Positions 42,976-51,714 of a DNA stretch of 64,000 nt are shown piece after piece. The notes beneath the pieces were generated by a model. That model saw only the letters and a program-made list of their open reading frames with translations. It searched no databases and was not told the origin of the DNA. Both the position numbers and the translations under genes were made by a program. Positions within the stretch are counted from its first letter, which is position 1, and every line of letters begins with the position of its first letter. The stretch comes from Lentibacillus sp. JNUCC-1 (GTDB lineage Bacteria; Bacillota; Bacilli; Bacillales; Amphibacillaceae), in NCBI RefSeq assembly GCF_009741735.1, contig NZ_WHOH01000001.1, forward strand, positions 1,364,001 to 1,428,000. The letters are read 5' to 3'.

Positions 42976-43086
42976 CAATTTTTGTAATCGCTTTAATTAT
43001 AGACGAACATTATGCCTTAATCAATAGTTTATGGACAAAAAGGGAGAAACGCCTCAGAGCCACATGAAAAACCTTTAGCAGAGGGG

Positions 43087-43566
43087 TTATTTTTTCAAAA
43101 AGGTATCTGGCATAACTGCTGCAACGACTTCCCCTTTTGCGCACACCTTGTCACCAGCAAATAGCTCTGTCAGAACACGAAACTTCTTTGGATGGATTTC
43201 TTCAACTGTACCAACTGCTTTGAGCGGTCCATTGAGAGGCGTCGGTTTGACAAAATCCACGTGAAGCGATGCGGTGACAAAACGCGGCGGTTCGACACCA
43301 TCACCCGGTTCATGGCCATTTTTGCGGTGGAGTGCCAGGGAAGCTGACCCGGTCCCATGGCAATCAATAATCGAGCCGATCAACCCGCCGTATACAAAGC
43401 CCGGAAGCGCCATGTGTTCTTCGTGTGGCATGTAGACCGTGACGGTTTTTTCCCCTTCCCATCCGGTGCGCAGCTGCAGGCCTTTTTCATTTAAACGGCC
43501 ACAACCATAACACCAGGCGAAATCGTCTCCATAATCATCTTGAATTGCATGTTCAATATCGATCAA
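43087..43566 (-). CDS. Hotdog-fold thioesterase family protein
   Basis: A 159-residue hotdog protein: WCYGCGRLNEKGLQLRTGWEG, ALPGFVYGGLIGSIIDCHGTGSASLALHRKN and RFVTASLHVDFVKPTPLNGPLKAVGTVEEIHPKKFRVLTEL. The VYGGLIGSIIDCHG helix is the likely active-site region of PaaI/YbgC-like acyl-CoA thioesterases. The N-terminal CYGCG pair is common in this subgroup. Substrate unknown. Single gene. Confidence 0.8.
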   Translation of the reverse strand: MIDIEHAIQDDYGDDFAWCYGCGRLNEKGLQLRTGWEGEKTVTVYMPHEEHMALPGFVYGGLIGSIIDCHGTGSASLALHRKNGHEPGDGVEPPRFVTASLHVDFVKPTPLNGPLKAVGTVEEIHPKKFRVLTELFAGDKVCAKGEVVAAVMPDTFLKK

Positions 43567-43721
43567 TCTTCATCTCTCCCTTTGAAAACGTTATCAATGG
43601 GTTCAGTATATCATACGGCATGGATTTTGCTAGTTTTTCCGGGACAAATTTGTTAGTCTTTAGATTGGAGAGAATTGATCTTATACATATATAACAGCAT
43701 TATCACTAAGGGGTTGGTGAC

Positions 43722-44782
43722 ATGAGAAACGTGGTGATTCTTGGGGAGGTTATGGTGGCATTCAGGTGCTGAACGGATTGCTTGGCCGTTCATTGCCCGA
43801 TGATGTTCGGCTGATAGTGGTGGACAAAAATCCATACCATTCGCTTAAGACTGAATTCTTCACCATTGCAGCAGGCACAGAAGCAGAGCGAAACGTGCGA
43901 ATGGATTTTCCTGATAATGACAGAGTGGAATATGTATTTGCCCATGTTCAGGACATAGACACAGAAGCTAAAGAAATTGTTTTCAGTGATAAAAACGACC
44001 ATCTGCATTATGATTATTTAATCATAGGCCTTGGCTGTGAGGACAACTATCATGGGGTCGACGGAGCTCCGGAATATACAGAAAGTGTTCAGACTTTCTC
44101 CCAGGCCCGTCACACTGGTATGGCTGTCGGAAATTTAAAGGCTTATGGAAAGCTGACAGTTGTTGGGGCCGGTTTGAGCGGCATTGAAGTGGCTTCGGAA
44201 ATCCGTGAGAGCCGATCTGATTTAAACATCAGACTGCTTGATAGAGGGGGCTCCGTCTTGCGGGCATTCAGTCCACGGATTCAGGCCCATGTGTCAGACT
44301 GGTTTTCAAAAAATGGCGTCGAAGTGCTTCATCATGCCAATGTTGAATACGTTGAAAAAGATGGCGTATGCAATAACGGGGTGTGTTATGTCAACGATGT
44401 TACCATCTGGACAGCGGGTGTGCAGCCGCATTATCTGGTCAGAGCACTCCCATATGAGAAGGATCAACAGAATAAGATCGTTGTCAATGATTTTTATCAG
44501 GTGCCGAGTGATCCAAACGTCTATGTCTTGGGTGACTGTGCATCTTCGGAATTCTCCCCGAGCGGCCAGCTTGCAGGGGCCCAGGGGGATGCCATCACAG
44601 ATGTACTGCACTCAGTACTCCACGGAAAAGAACCGCGTATTCCAAAGGAGCCCAAGCTGAAAGGCACACTCGGGTCCCTCGGAAGTTCAGATGGCTTCGG
44701 CAACATGTTTCAGCAGCCTTTTACCGGCTGGCTTCCACGCGTTGCAAAGTCAGGCGTTCTATGGTTGCACAAACGTCATTAA
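43722..44782 (+). pseudogene. yutJ: Type II NADH dehydrogenase-like protein (YutJ), frameshifted at codon 8-9
   Basis: A single-subunit NADH:quinone oxidoreductase. The correct start is ATG 43722. The first residues MRNVVILG then need one extra G in the run at 43743-43746 to give GGGYGGIQVLNGLLG, the FAD Rossmann motif. As printed that frame stops early, and the remaining frame opens only at 43766. The rest is normal: DYLIIGLGCEDNYHGVDG, VVGAGLSGIEVASEIRES (NADH Rossmann motif), TIWTAGVQPHYL and VLGDCASSE. Relatives sit in the membrane face and pass electrons to menaquinone. Whether the gene is broken or the base call is wrong cannot be told here. Confidence 0.85.
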
Positions 44783-44789
44783 TACAGAA

Positions 44790-44822
44790 CAAAAGCACTG
44801 ACCAGGGTCGCCGGTGCTTTTT
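44790..44822. terminator. Bidirectional terminator between yutJ and the HAD phosphatase
   Basis: AAAAGCAC and GTGCTTTT flank the loop; both directions end in Ts. The hairpin overlaps the phosphatase stop codon by two bases. Confidence 0.75.
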
Positions 44823-45366
44823 AGTGTCTGTCTTTCTCTTTCTCAACAAACCATTCTGCTGCGGCAGCAAGGCTGGAGAAGGTTAAATCAGCCTCTACTC
44901 CGTACTGTTCTTCACGACTTCCGACTAGAATGGTTTTCGTGCCGGCTGCTTTCCCTGCCTGAATGTCCGGTTCGCGGTCACCGACCATCCAGCTCTGGGC
45001 CAAATCCACGCCATGTCGCTCAGCCAAATCGGTAATCATTTTCGGCTTGGGTTTGCGGCAGGCACAACCAGCTTTCGGTTTGTGTGGACAGTACGCGATA
45101 TCGTCAATACGCGCTCCCCACCGTCCTAGTTCATCAGCCAGAGCTTTGTGAATTTTGCCAAGTTCGACCTCTTTCATATAGCCGAGCCCGATGCCTCCTT
45201 GGTTAGTCACGATAAATACTTTGAAACCGAGCGTGTTAAACGTTTGGATAGCCTCGCCGACGCCTTCTAGCAGGAACAGATCTTTAGGCTTGTTAACGAA
45301 TTTCACCCTATCCGAAAGCACTTCATTAATCACGCCGTCCCGATCAAGAAACATCCCTCTTGCCAT
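44821..45366 (-). CDS. HAD-family phosphatase, GmhB-like (heptose bisphosphate/histidinol phosphatase type)
   Basis: A 181-residue HAD-IIIA phosphatase: FLDRDGVINEV (nucleophile Asp), FIVTNQGGIGLGYM, a zinc loop CPHKPKAGCACRKPKPKM and MVGDREPDIQAGKAAGTKTILV. The zinc loop is the mark of the GmhB/HisB-N group. I chose ATG 45366 with GAGAGAGG upstream. In Bacilli without heptose in the envelope its substrate is uncertain; D,D-heptose bisphosphate for S-layer glycans is one possibility. Confidence 0.87.
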   Translation of the reverse strand: MARGMFLDRDGVINEVLSDRVKFVNKPKDLFLLEGVGEAIQTFNTLGFKVFIVTNQGGIGLGYMKEVELGKIHKALADELGRWGARIDDIAYCPHKPKAGCACRKPKPKMITDLAERHGVDLAQSWMVGDREPDIQAGKAAGTKTILVGSREEQYGVEADLTFSSLAAAAEWFVEKEKDRH

Positions 45367-45396
45367 TGCAGCCACCTCTCTCCCTCACATTACACG

Positions 45397-45540
45397 TTAC
45401 TCTTTATTGTCATCCACATATTCGTCTGGTGCTCCGCCGTGCACGCTCGAATTTTTATACTGACTCTTGCGCCCATTGCGATGTTCTCCGCTCGGCTTTC
45501 GTTCTTTAAATTGATTATTGAATTTCTGTTGTTTATTCAT
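45397..45540 (-). CDS. Small hydrophilic protein of 47 residues
   Basis: ATG 45540 is preceded by AAAGGAGG at good spacing, a strong sign that this short frame is translated. The product begins MNKQQKFNNQFKERKPSGEH and ends YKNSSVHGGAPDEYVDDNKE. It is rich in Asn, Lys and Gln, has no hydrophobic segment, and changes from basic to acidic along its length. The size and composition fit the many small sporulation or stress proteins of Bacilli, but I do not recognise a family. Confidence 0.65.
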   Translation of the reverse strand: MNKQQKFNNQFKERKPSGEHRNGRKSQYKNSSVHGGAPDEYVDDNKE

Positions 45541-45617
45541 AAGTTTGCCTCCTTTTGTGATGTACCCTATTAGGATGGGACTTATAGGGCTTTTTATGCA
45601 AGTGCGACTTTAGAATC

Positions 45618-45646
45618 TTTACATCACCGTGGTCTTCCATTATGAT
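45618..45646 (+). promoter_or_regulatory. Predicted sigma-A promoter of mscS
   Basis: TTTACA (45618-45623) and TATGAT (45641-45646) with a 17-base spacer, about 35 bases before the start codon. Confidence 0.6.
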
Positions 45647-45680
45647 ACGTTTATAGCATCAAATGATGGGAGTATTTTTT

Positions 45681-46811
45681 ATGGATTGGTTTGACTGGGA
45701 ATATATAACTTCAACAAAACATCTCATTCGTCTCGGCATTGCAGTCGGGATCATATTGCTTTTTTCATTGTTTCGCAAAATCTTCACAAAATATATTTTT
45801 GCTTTACTGCTTAAAGTTGTACGCAAATCGAAGCATCCGCTACTGCCAAATGTTCTTTTAGCTTTTGAAAAGCCTGTCCGTGCGCTATTTGTTATTATCG
45901 GTTTTTATGTCGCGCTGTTGAGTTATGCTCATAATTCGTTTATCGTAAGTAACTCAATGAAAGCTTTGTTTCAAGCATTGATCGTAGTCATCGTCGTCTG
46001 GGGTATTTTCAATTTATCCTCTTCATCTTCAATGATGTTCAGACGTATCAATGAGCGTACAAGCATCAAAATCGATGAAATCATGATTCCTTTCTTATCG
46101 CGGGCGATACAATTTATTGTCTTAGCAATCGGTTTAACAGTGGTCTTACAAGTATTTGGCTATGAAATTAGCGGGCTTGTGGCCGGACTTGGTATTGGTG
46201 GTCTTGCTTTTTCTCTAGCTGCAAAAGATGCCCTTGCCAATTTGTTTGGCGGTGTGATCATCATTACAGAAAAACCTTTTACCATAGACGACTGGATTAT
46301 GACCCCGACTGTGGAAGGGACTGTGGAAGACATTACGTTCCGTAGCACAAAGGTACGCACCTTTTCTCAAGGGCTTGTGACGGTTCCCAACGCCACCTTA
46401 TCCAACGAAGCGATTACCAACTGGACTAAAATGGGAAAGCGGGAGATTTTCACCAAAATCAAACTGCGGTATGAAACACCACGTGAAAAAGTCAAAAAAG
46501 TGGTTGAGCGTTTTGACCACTTGTTGCGAAATCATGAGGACGTGCACCAAGAATATATCGTGGTTTCCTTTGATGAACTTGATGTCTATGGATACGACGT
46601 TATGCTGTATTATTTCACCAAAACAACGTCATGGGACGCGTACTTAGCAGTCAAGCAGGATGTGAATTTGTCCATGATGGGGATATTAGAAGAGGAAGGC
46701 GTATCCATCGCCATTCCGAGTCAGCATTTGTATGTGAATCAAACTGATCAGCAGGATGTTATGCTGCATGATCAGAGAAGCCACCAAGCATCGGAAAAGG
46801 ATTTCACATAA
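45681..46811 (+). CDS. Mechanosensitive ion channel, MscS family
   Basis: A 376-residue channel that releases solutes on hypo-osmotic shock. Four to five membrane segments are followed by the pore helix GYEISGLVAGLGIGGLAFSLAAKDALANLFGG (Gly/Ala packing as in MscS TM3), then the beta domain (TIDDWIMTPTVEGTVEDITFRSTKVRTFSQGLVTVPNATLSN) and the C-terminal alpha/beta domain. I chose ATG 45681 with GGGAG 8 bases upstream; an ATG at 45663 is possible. Fits an organism facing osmotic change. Confidence 0.9.
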   Translation: MDWFDWEYITSTKHLIRLGIAVGIILLFSLFRKIFTKYIFALLLKVVRKSKHPLLPNVLLAFEKPVRALFVIIGFYVALLSYAHNSFIVSNSMKALFQALIVVIVVWGIFNLSSSSSMMFRRINERTSIKIDEIMIPFLSRAIQFIVLAIGLTVVLQVFGYEISGLVAGLGIGGLAFSLAAKDALANLFGGVIIITEKPFTIDDWIMTPTVEGTVEDITFRSTKVRTFSQGLVTVPNATLSNEAITNWTKMGKREIFTKIKLRYETPREKVKKVVERFDHLLRNHEDVHQEYIVVSFDELDVYGYDVMLYYFTKTTSWDAYLAVKQDVNLSMMGILEEEGVSIAIPSQHLYVNQTDQQDVMLHDQRSHQASEKDFT

Positions 46812-46815
46812 CTTT

Positions 46816-46863
46816 AAAGCACCCAAGGCGAGGATGACACACTTCGCCAATGGGTGCTTTTTG
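46816..46863. terminator. Terminator after mscS
   Basis: AAGCACCCA and TGGGTGCTTTTT form the stem with a T tract on the plus strand; the minus strand also ends in Ts, so it may serve the convergent gene. Confidence 0.85.
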
Positions 46864-46873
46864 TATAGATTCC

Positions 46874-47629
46874 CTACTTCTCCCGAACTTTCCCCGTTTC
46901 ATTGGAGCGTTTTGAATTTAATAATGTGAGGGACTGATCACTCCCCATCACCCATTCATACACATAATCAGATGTTTTCTGGCAGCTGTTGTCAATTTTT
47001 TCGGCAAGGTAACTGGATCGCTCAAATAAGATAGAGCGAAAATGGTGAACTTGACGTGTGACTTTCTCAAGAAGTGCTTCCTGATTGTCCATCCGTTCAA
47101 GAAGATGGGTCTGTTGATCATCTTGAGCAATCAAGCTTTCCAATACTTGATTGCGGAACTCCATCAACTGCTCTGTTTGTGATGTCAACTCAGTACGGGC
47201 TTCCAGCAATTCATCCAGCAACGCCTGCTGTGAAGTACTGAAATCCATCATATCCTGTTTCATTTCCTCTTTAAACGTTTCGTCATGCTCAAGCATTTGC
47301 TGAAGTTTCGCTTGGTTGTCTTCGAGCATGGTCAACCACCTCTTTGTCTCCTTTCTAAATTGCTCATGCAAACTGGTTTCCTCAGTGAGTGCATTAAGCT
47401 GTTCCTGAAGGTTTTCGACGTCCGACTTTTGATGAACAGATAGTGCTTTATATTGCTTATTTAAATTTGCGACTGTCCGCATAAGACGCGCTCGCATCTG
47501 ATCCTGATCACGTTTCCACTCGTCAAACGCATTTCGTTTAAAGTAATCCTGGTTCGGCGCTGTCACCTCGCCCCTGTTCTGAAACACATCAGGGTGAGCG
47601 TCTGTATTCATATAAGGTTTCATCCACAT
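46874..47629 (-). CDS. Coiled-coil protein of unknown function
   Basis: 251 residues, almost wholly charged and helical (Gln/Glu/Leu-rich heptads from about 40 to 215, such as SQTEQLMEFRNQVLESLIAQDDQQTHLLERMDNQEALLEKV). There is no signal peptide, membrane segment or known catalytic motif. The start ATG 47629 has AAGGGA 5 bases upstream. Similar anonymous coiled-coil proteins are scattered in Bacillaceae. Nothing in the context gives a role. Confidence 0.7.
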   Translation of the reverse strand: MWMKPYMNTDAHPDVFQNRGEVTAPNQDYFKRNAFDEWKRDQDQMRARLMRTVANLNKQYKALSVHQKSDVENLQEQLNALTEETSLHEQFRKETKRWLTMLEDNQAKLQQMLEHDETFKEEMKQDMMDFSTSQQALLDELLEARTELTSQTEQLMEFRNQVLESLIAQDDQQTHLLERMDNQEALLEKVTRQVHHFRSILFERSSYLAEKIDNSCQKTSDYVYEWVMGSDQSLTLLNSKRSNETGKVREK

Positions 47630-47735
47630 CAACTTCCCTTACGACAGATTACAATAGCCTATGCTCGTAAACGAAGTGATGGAACTGCATGTGGAGGTGT
47701 GATTTTTCAGGCTGAGGATTGCATTGGAACTGGAA

Positions 47736-47840
47736 TTTCCGATATATCCCTCAAATTTTCCGATATATCATGTAAAAGTTCTGATATAAGCCCTGGATTT
47801 TCCGATATCCGCATCAAAATTTCCGATATAGTGTCTCAAG
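47736..47840. repeat. 21-bp tandem repeat array, left of the HEPN/MNT pair
   Basis: Five 21-bp units without indels. Each starts TTTCCGATAT (or GTTCTGATAT) and has a variable 11-base remainder. Units 3-5 reappear in order at 48766-48828 on the other side of the toxin-antitoxin genes. Confidence 0.9.
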
Positions 47841-47929
47841 GAGCGGACAGACACCTTGTTCACTTTTCTATTATAGTATGGTCATGTATAATAATAACTA
47901 CGTTTGAGAACGAACAAAGGGGCGAGACT

Positions 47930-48334
47930 ATGGAGCATCCAAAAAACATACGATGGAAGCAACGATTTGAAAATTTTGAAAAGTCGTTTGAAACCATGAA
48001 AAAATATACAAACCACCCCATGAATACAGAACTGGAAAGAGCTGGATACATTCAGTTATTTGAAGTTACGTTTGAATTAGCGTGGAAAGTTTTGAAAGAT
48101 TACCTTGAGTCAGTCGGATACATGACAAAAAGCCCACGCGGAACCATCAAGCAGGCTTTTCAAATTGATATGATTGAAGATGGTCATGTCTGGATGGAAG
48201 CTTTGACGGATAGAAACAAAACGACACATACGTATGATGAAAAACTTGCAGAAGAACTCATTGAAAAAATTAAATCAATGTATTTCCCTGCCATGGATCA
48301 GTTATACCAAGCATTATTAAACGAAAAGGAGTGA
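47930..48334 (+). CDS. HEPN-domain toxin (HI0074 family)
   Basis: A 134-residue helical protein of the HI0074 'nucleotidyltransferase substrate-binding' family, now known as the HEPN toxin of HEPN/MNT (type VII) toxin-antitoxin pairs. It shows WKQRFENFEKSFETM, FEVTFELAWKVLKDYLESVGY, SPRGTIKQAF, and the RNase motif with its modification site RNKTTHTYDE (R-x4-H then Tyr). ATG 47930 has AAAGGGG upstream; the open frame continues far upstream through the repeat array but without support. A TATAAT at 47887-47892 may be the -10. The stop overlaps the ribosome binding site of the antitoxin gene. Confidence 0.92.
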   Translation: MEHPKNIRWKQRFENFEKSFETMKKYTNHPMNTELERAGYIQLFEVTFELAWKVLKDYLESVGYMTKSPRGTIKQAFQIDMIEDGHVWMEALTDRNKTTHTYDEKLAEELIEKIKSMYFPAMDQLYQALLNEKE

Positions 48335-48339
48335 CCCAC

Positions 48340-48657
48340 ATGTGCGGGTTAATCGAGCGTGATTTCTATTATATTCACAAAGCCATTGATGCCTTTCCTG
48401 AGATAGAAAAGGCCGTTTTATTCGGAAGCCGGGCACTTGGCAATTATAAGCGCGGTTCTGATGTAGATATTGCGTTACTTGGAAAAAGCGTCTCACCTCA
48501 CACAGTCGCCATGATCAGTGATTATTTAAATGAAGAATATCCCCTCCCGTATATGTTTGACATTGTCCATTATGAAGCATTATCTAACGCACAACTCAAA
48601 GAGCACATTGACAAGTATGGGAAAATCCTAAACTATTCTGACCAGATTACGAATTAG
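48340..48657 (+). CDS. MNT-domain nucleotidyltransferase antitoxin
   Basis: A 105-residue minimal nucleotidyltransferase with AVLFGSRALGNYKRGSDVDIALLG (the GSRA...SDVD motif with both metal-binding Asp), and a third Asp candidate in FDIVHYEAL. In studied type VII systems this enzyme inactivates the HEPN partner by AMPylating a Tyr near its RNase motif. ATG 48340 follows AAAGGAG; a GTG at 48331 is part of that site. The pair forms a tight two-gene operon. Confidence 0.92.
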   Translation: MCGLIERDFYYIHKAIDAFPEIEKAVLFGSRALGNYKRGSDVDIALLGKSVSPHTVAMISDYLNEEYPLPYMFDIVHYEALSNAQLKEHIDKYGKILNYSDQITN

Positions 48658-48765
48658 AGCACGATCGGTTTTTTGCTGTCTTTTTTCATCAGAATTATAG
48701 CCTCCATTTCAAGTTAAACTCCGAAACAAAAATTCCATGTCTATTAACATCCTTTCCACCTAAAA

Positions 48766-48828
48766 GTTCCGATATAAGCCCCGGATTTTCCGATATCCGC
48801 ATCAAAACTTCCGATATATTGTCTTACC
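48766..48828. repeat. 21-bp tandem repeat array, right of the HEPN/MNT pair
   Basis: Three 21-bp units matching units 3-5 of the left array; the middle unit (48787-48807) is identical to 47799-47819. Same orientation, so the two arrays form 63-bp direct repeats around the toxin-antitoxin genes. No gene is visible from 48658 to 48902. Confidence 0.88.
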
Positions 48829-48856
48829 CTGCATCTATGTTCGCTCACAATAAATT

Positions 48857-48895
48857 CAAAAATCCCCGGAACATTACTATGTTCCAGGGATTTTG
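48857..48895. terminator. Bidirectional terminator before the siderophore-type ATPase gene end
   Basis: AAAAATCCCCGGAACAT and ATGTTCCAGGGATTTT form a long stem with a 4-base loop and T tracts on both strands. Confidence 0.85.
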
Positions 48896-48902
48896 ATCTA
48901 TT

Positions 48903-49730
48903 CTACGCATTAACAGCTGAAACTTCCGGTTCTGCAGGCTTCATATGTCTGCCTTTGCTGAACGGGATACACATGGGTGTGCCGCAGAACGGGTCACAGG
49001 CGATCTGGCAGCGGAGACCGAATACATCGTGTACGAGATTCGGGCAGATAATGTCATCTGGGCTGCCTTGTTTATAGACCTTTTTATCTTTAATGGCGAC
49101 GATGTGATCGGCATAACGGCAAGCCAGATTCAAATCATGCAGGACCATAATGATTGTTCTGTTTTCCTGGACGTTCAATTCGTGAAGCAGGTCGAGAATG
49201 TCAATCTGGTGAGCCAAGTCCAAATAGGTGGTTGGTTCGTCCAGCAGCATAATGTCTGTGTCCTGGGCCAGGTTCATTGCGATCCATGCGCGCTGGCGTT
49301 GGCCACCGGATAAATCGTCAACTTTGCGGTCAGCAAATTCAACCATCCGCGTTGCTTCCAGCGCTTTATTGACAGCCTCTTCATCTGCACTTGACCACTG
49401 TTGCAGCCAGCTTTGATGCGGATAACGACCTTGTTTAGCAAGCTGGGAAACGGTCAGCCCCTCAGGTGCCACAGGAGATTGTGGCAGAATGGACAGATTT
49501 TGCGCTACTTTCTTAGTCGACATACGGGAAATATTGTTACCGTCAAGCACAACAGATCCGGATTGGGGCTTGAGTAAACGGGCAAGAGATCTGAGCAAAG
49601 TCGATTTTCCGCAACCGTTACTCCCTATGAATACTGTCACTTCTCCCTTAGGAATATTCAAATCCAACTCTTCTATGATACTGCCTTCTCCGTAACCAAG
49701 GGTTAATGATTGGGTGGTAATGGCGTTCAT
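48903..49730 (-). CDS. Iron-siderophore ABC transporter ATP-binding protein (FecE/YusV-like)
   Basis: A 275-residue ATPase with GSNGCGKSTLLRSL, LSGGQRQRAWIAM, TDIMLLDEPTTYLDL and VLHDLN, the pattern of ferric siderophore and B12 importers. The Cys-rich tail (CQIACDPFCGTPMCIPF) is typical of the YusV group, a shared ATPase for several siderophore permeases in Bacillus. No permease or binding protein is nearby, which fits a shared ATPase. Start ATG 49730 has AAAGGGG upstream. A Fur-like box lies about 118 bases upstream. Confidence 0.9.
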   Translation of the reverse strand: MNAITTQSLTLGYGEGSIIEELDLNIPKGEVTVFIGSNGCGKSTLLRSLARLLKPQSGSVVLDGNNISRMSTKKVAQNLSILPQSPVAPEGLTVSQLAKQGRYPHQSWLQQWSSADEEAVNKALEATRMVEFADRKVDDLSGGQRQRAWIAMNLAQDTDIMLLDEPTTYLDLAHQIDILDLLHELNVQENRTIIMVLHDLNLACRYADHIVAIKDKKVYKQGSPDDIICPNLVHDVFGLRCQIACDPFCGTPMCIPFSKGRHMKPAEPEVSAVNA

Positions 49731-49847
49731 TGAATGGTCCCCTTTCCTGTTCGTTCTGATGCACAATCATCTATATGGTGAACCGTTTTAGAATCATATG
49801 TTTACTATCTTAAGTTTAGAGGACGAAACCATGTCTGTCAATGAGTT

Positions 49848-49862
49848 TGAGAATCATTTTCA
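49848..49862. promoter_or_regulatory. Fur-box-like site
   Basis: TGAGAATCATTTTCA matches the 7-1-7 Fur consensus TGATAAT-N-ATTATCA at all but two positions. It lies between the divergent siderophore ATPase and pyruvate oxidase genes and could control either. Confidence 0.6.
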
Positions 49863-49975
49863 TTATGTGTCACATACGTGTGAACACCTTCAAGCGATTA
49901 TTGTTGTTTTTAAATGGGTATGAGTTACATAACACATGTATGTGGAAAAAGCATTGAAATAAAGGAGATGGAACG

Positions 49976-51691
49976 ATGAAAGCAGCAGAATCGGTTATTA
50001 ACGTCTTGAAAGATTGGAATATCAAGCATGTGTACGGATATCCCGGGGATTCAGTCAACAATCTTGTGGAATCATTCCGTAAGCACGAAGATGAAATCGG
50101 CTTTGTACAGGTACGTCACGAGGAAGTTGCCGCCCTGGCAGCCTCTGCAGAAGCAAAGCTGACCGGAAATGTTAGCGTTTGTTTATCAATCGGCGGACCA
50201 GGAGCCATTCATCTTCTGAACGGCATGTATGATGCCAAAGCTGACGGTGCCCCGCTTGTTGTCATTACCGGACAGGTGTCACATGAACTCTTGGGTACGG
50301 AAAACTTTCAGGAAGTCAATCTGGAAAAACTGTTTGATCATGTATCAGTTTTCAACCATCGTGTTACATCTGGGAAACAACTGCGTCCGCTTTTGGAACA
50401 AGCTTTCAAAGACGCTTATACTCATAAAGGCGTTGCAGTTCTAACCGTACCAGATGATGTCTTTAAGGAAACCGTTGCATCAACCAAAGAACGCTCCTCA
50501 ACATATACCGCTCCCCAACTGACACCGAAAGAAACAGACTTGAAGAATGCCATGGACTTAATCGTCGATGCCCAAAAACCCGTTATCTTAGCAGGTAAAG
50601 GCGCTCTGCCAGCAAAGGAACAACTTGAGACATTCGCCAAAAAGGCAGCTGCCCCTGTGATTGTTTCACTACGAGGCAAAGGCGTTCTGCCTGATAAACA
50701 TCCTTACAACTTGGGCAACCTCGGACAGATCGGGACCAAACCTGCCTATGAAGCCATGGAAGAAGCAGACTTGCTGATTATGATTGGCACGTCTTATCCT
50801 TACAGAGAATTTTTGCCTGACAAAGCACCTGCCATCCAGATTGACACCGATCCGACACAGATTGGAAAAAGATATCCAGTTGATGTTGGTATCGTTGCTT
50901 CGTCTGAGGACGTTCTAACCTGGTTTAACGACCATTTGCAAGAAAAAGATGATCGGAAATTTCTCGAGTCATGTCAGGAAAATATGAAAAACTGGTGGAA
51001 GCATCTCGATGACATCTCTTCCGGAGAGAAGGATAAAGCGATGCAAGGACCTCAAGTGATCCGTAATTTGCAGCGGTTTGTAGATGATGAAGCCATTCTA
51101 TCGGTTGATGTAGGCAACGTTTCTTCATGGACAGCTCGCTTTTTCCAAATGACCCAGCAGCGAATTGTCATATCCAGCTGGCTTGCGACGATGGGCTGCG
51201 GTCTGCCAGGTGCAATCGCGGCAAAAATAAACGAACCCGACACACAAGTGCTGGCCATTTGTGGAGATGGCGGTTTTTCTATGGTGATGCAAGACTTTCT
51301 CACAGCAGTGAAATATGAATTGCCGATTACCGTTATAATCCTGAACAATAAACGAATTGGTATGATTAAATTTGAACAAGAAGAGATCGGTAACATTCCT
51401 TATGAAACCCCACTTGAAGATATGGACTATGCCCAATTCGCAAAAGCGTGCGGAGGTGAAGGCTATCAGGCAAACAGTGAAACAGAATTGATTCAAGCAC
51501 TTGAAGCCAGCCAGCACACAACAGTTCCTACGATTATTGACGCGGCTATAGAAGAGCGAGCCCCGCTCCCTGGAAAAATAGAGTTCAGTCAGGCCATGGG
51601 CTATTCCAAACACTTGTTAAAAAAGCTGATAGAACGAGAAGACGACTGGGATATGCCGTCACTCAAAACCATCGCTAAACGGATGTTTTAA
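49976..51691 (+). CDS. Pyruvate oxidase-like thiamine-diphosphate enzyme (YdaP type)
   Basis: A 571-residue flavo-TPP enzyme of the POX/acetolactate synthase family. N-terminal VYGYPGDSVNNLVESF with the catalytic Glu in VRHEEVAALAAS; middle FAD domain; C-terminal TPP motif ICGDGGFSMVMQDFLTAVKYELPITVIILNN. The segment KIEFSQAMGYSKHLLKKLI is a tail like that of quinone-linked pyruvate oxidases. It would decarboxylate pyruvate to acetate and pass electrons to quinone or O2. AAAGGAGATG precedes the ATG; the yerD-like gene follows after 23 bases. Confidence 0.87.
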   Translation: MKAAESVINVLKDWNIKHVYGYPGDSVNNLVESFRKHEDEIGFVQVRHEEVAALAASAEAKLTGNVSVCLSIGGPGAIHLLNGMYDAKADGAPLVVITGQVSHELLGTENFQEVNLEKLFDHVSVFNHRVTSGKQLRPLLEQAFKDAYTHKGVAVLTVPDDVFKETVASTKERSSTYTAPQLTPKETDLKNAMDLIVDAQKPVILAGKGALPAKEQLETFAKKAAAPVIVSLRGKGVLPDKHPYNLGNLGQIGTKPAYEAMEEADLLIMIGTSYPYREFLPDKAPAIQIDTDPTQIGKRYPVDVGIVASSEDVLTWFNDHLQEKDDRKFLESCQENMKNWWKHLDDISSGEKDKAMQGPQVIRNLQRFVDDEAILSVDVGNVSSWTARFFQMTQQRIVISSWLATMGCGLPGAIAAKINEPDTQVLAICGDGGFSMVMQDFLTAVKYELPITVIILNNKRIGMIKFEQEEIGNIPYETPLEDMDYAQFAKACGGEGYQANSETELIQALEASQHTTVPTIIDAAIEERAPLPGKIEFSQAMGYSKHLLKKLIEREDDWDMPSLKTIAKRMF

Positions 51692-51714
51692 ATTTTTAAG
51701 AACGGAGTGTTATC

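Noticed and set aside
47594..47929. N-terminal extension of the HEPN protein
   Set aside because: The frame is open by chance through the 21-bp repeats; the family start and the ribosome binding site are at 47930.
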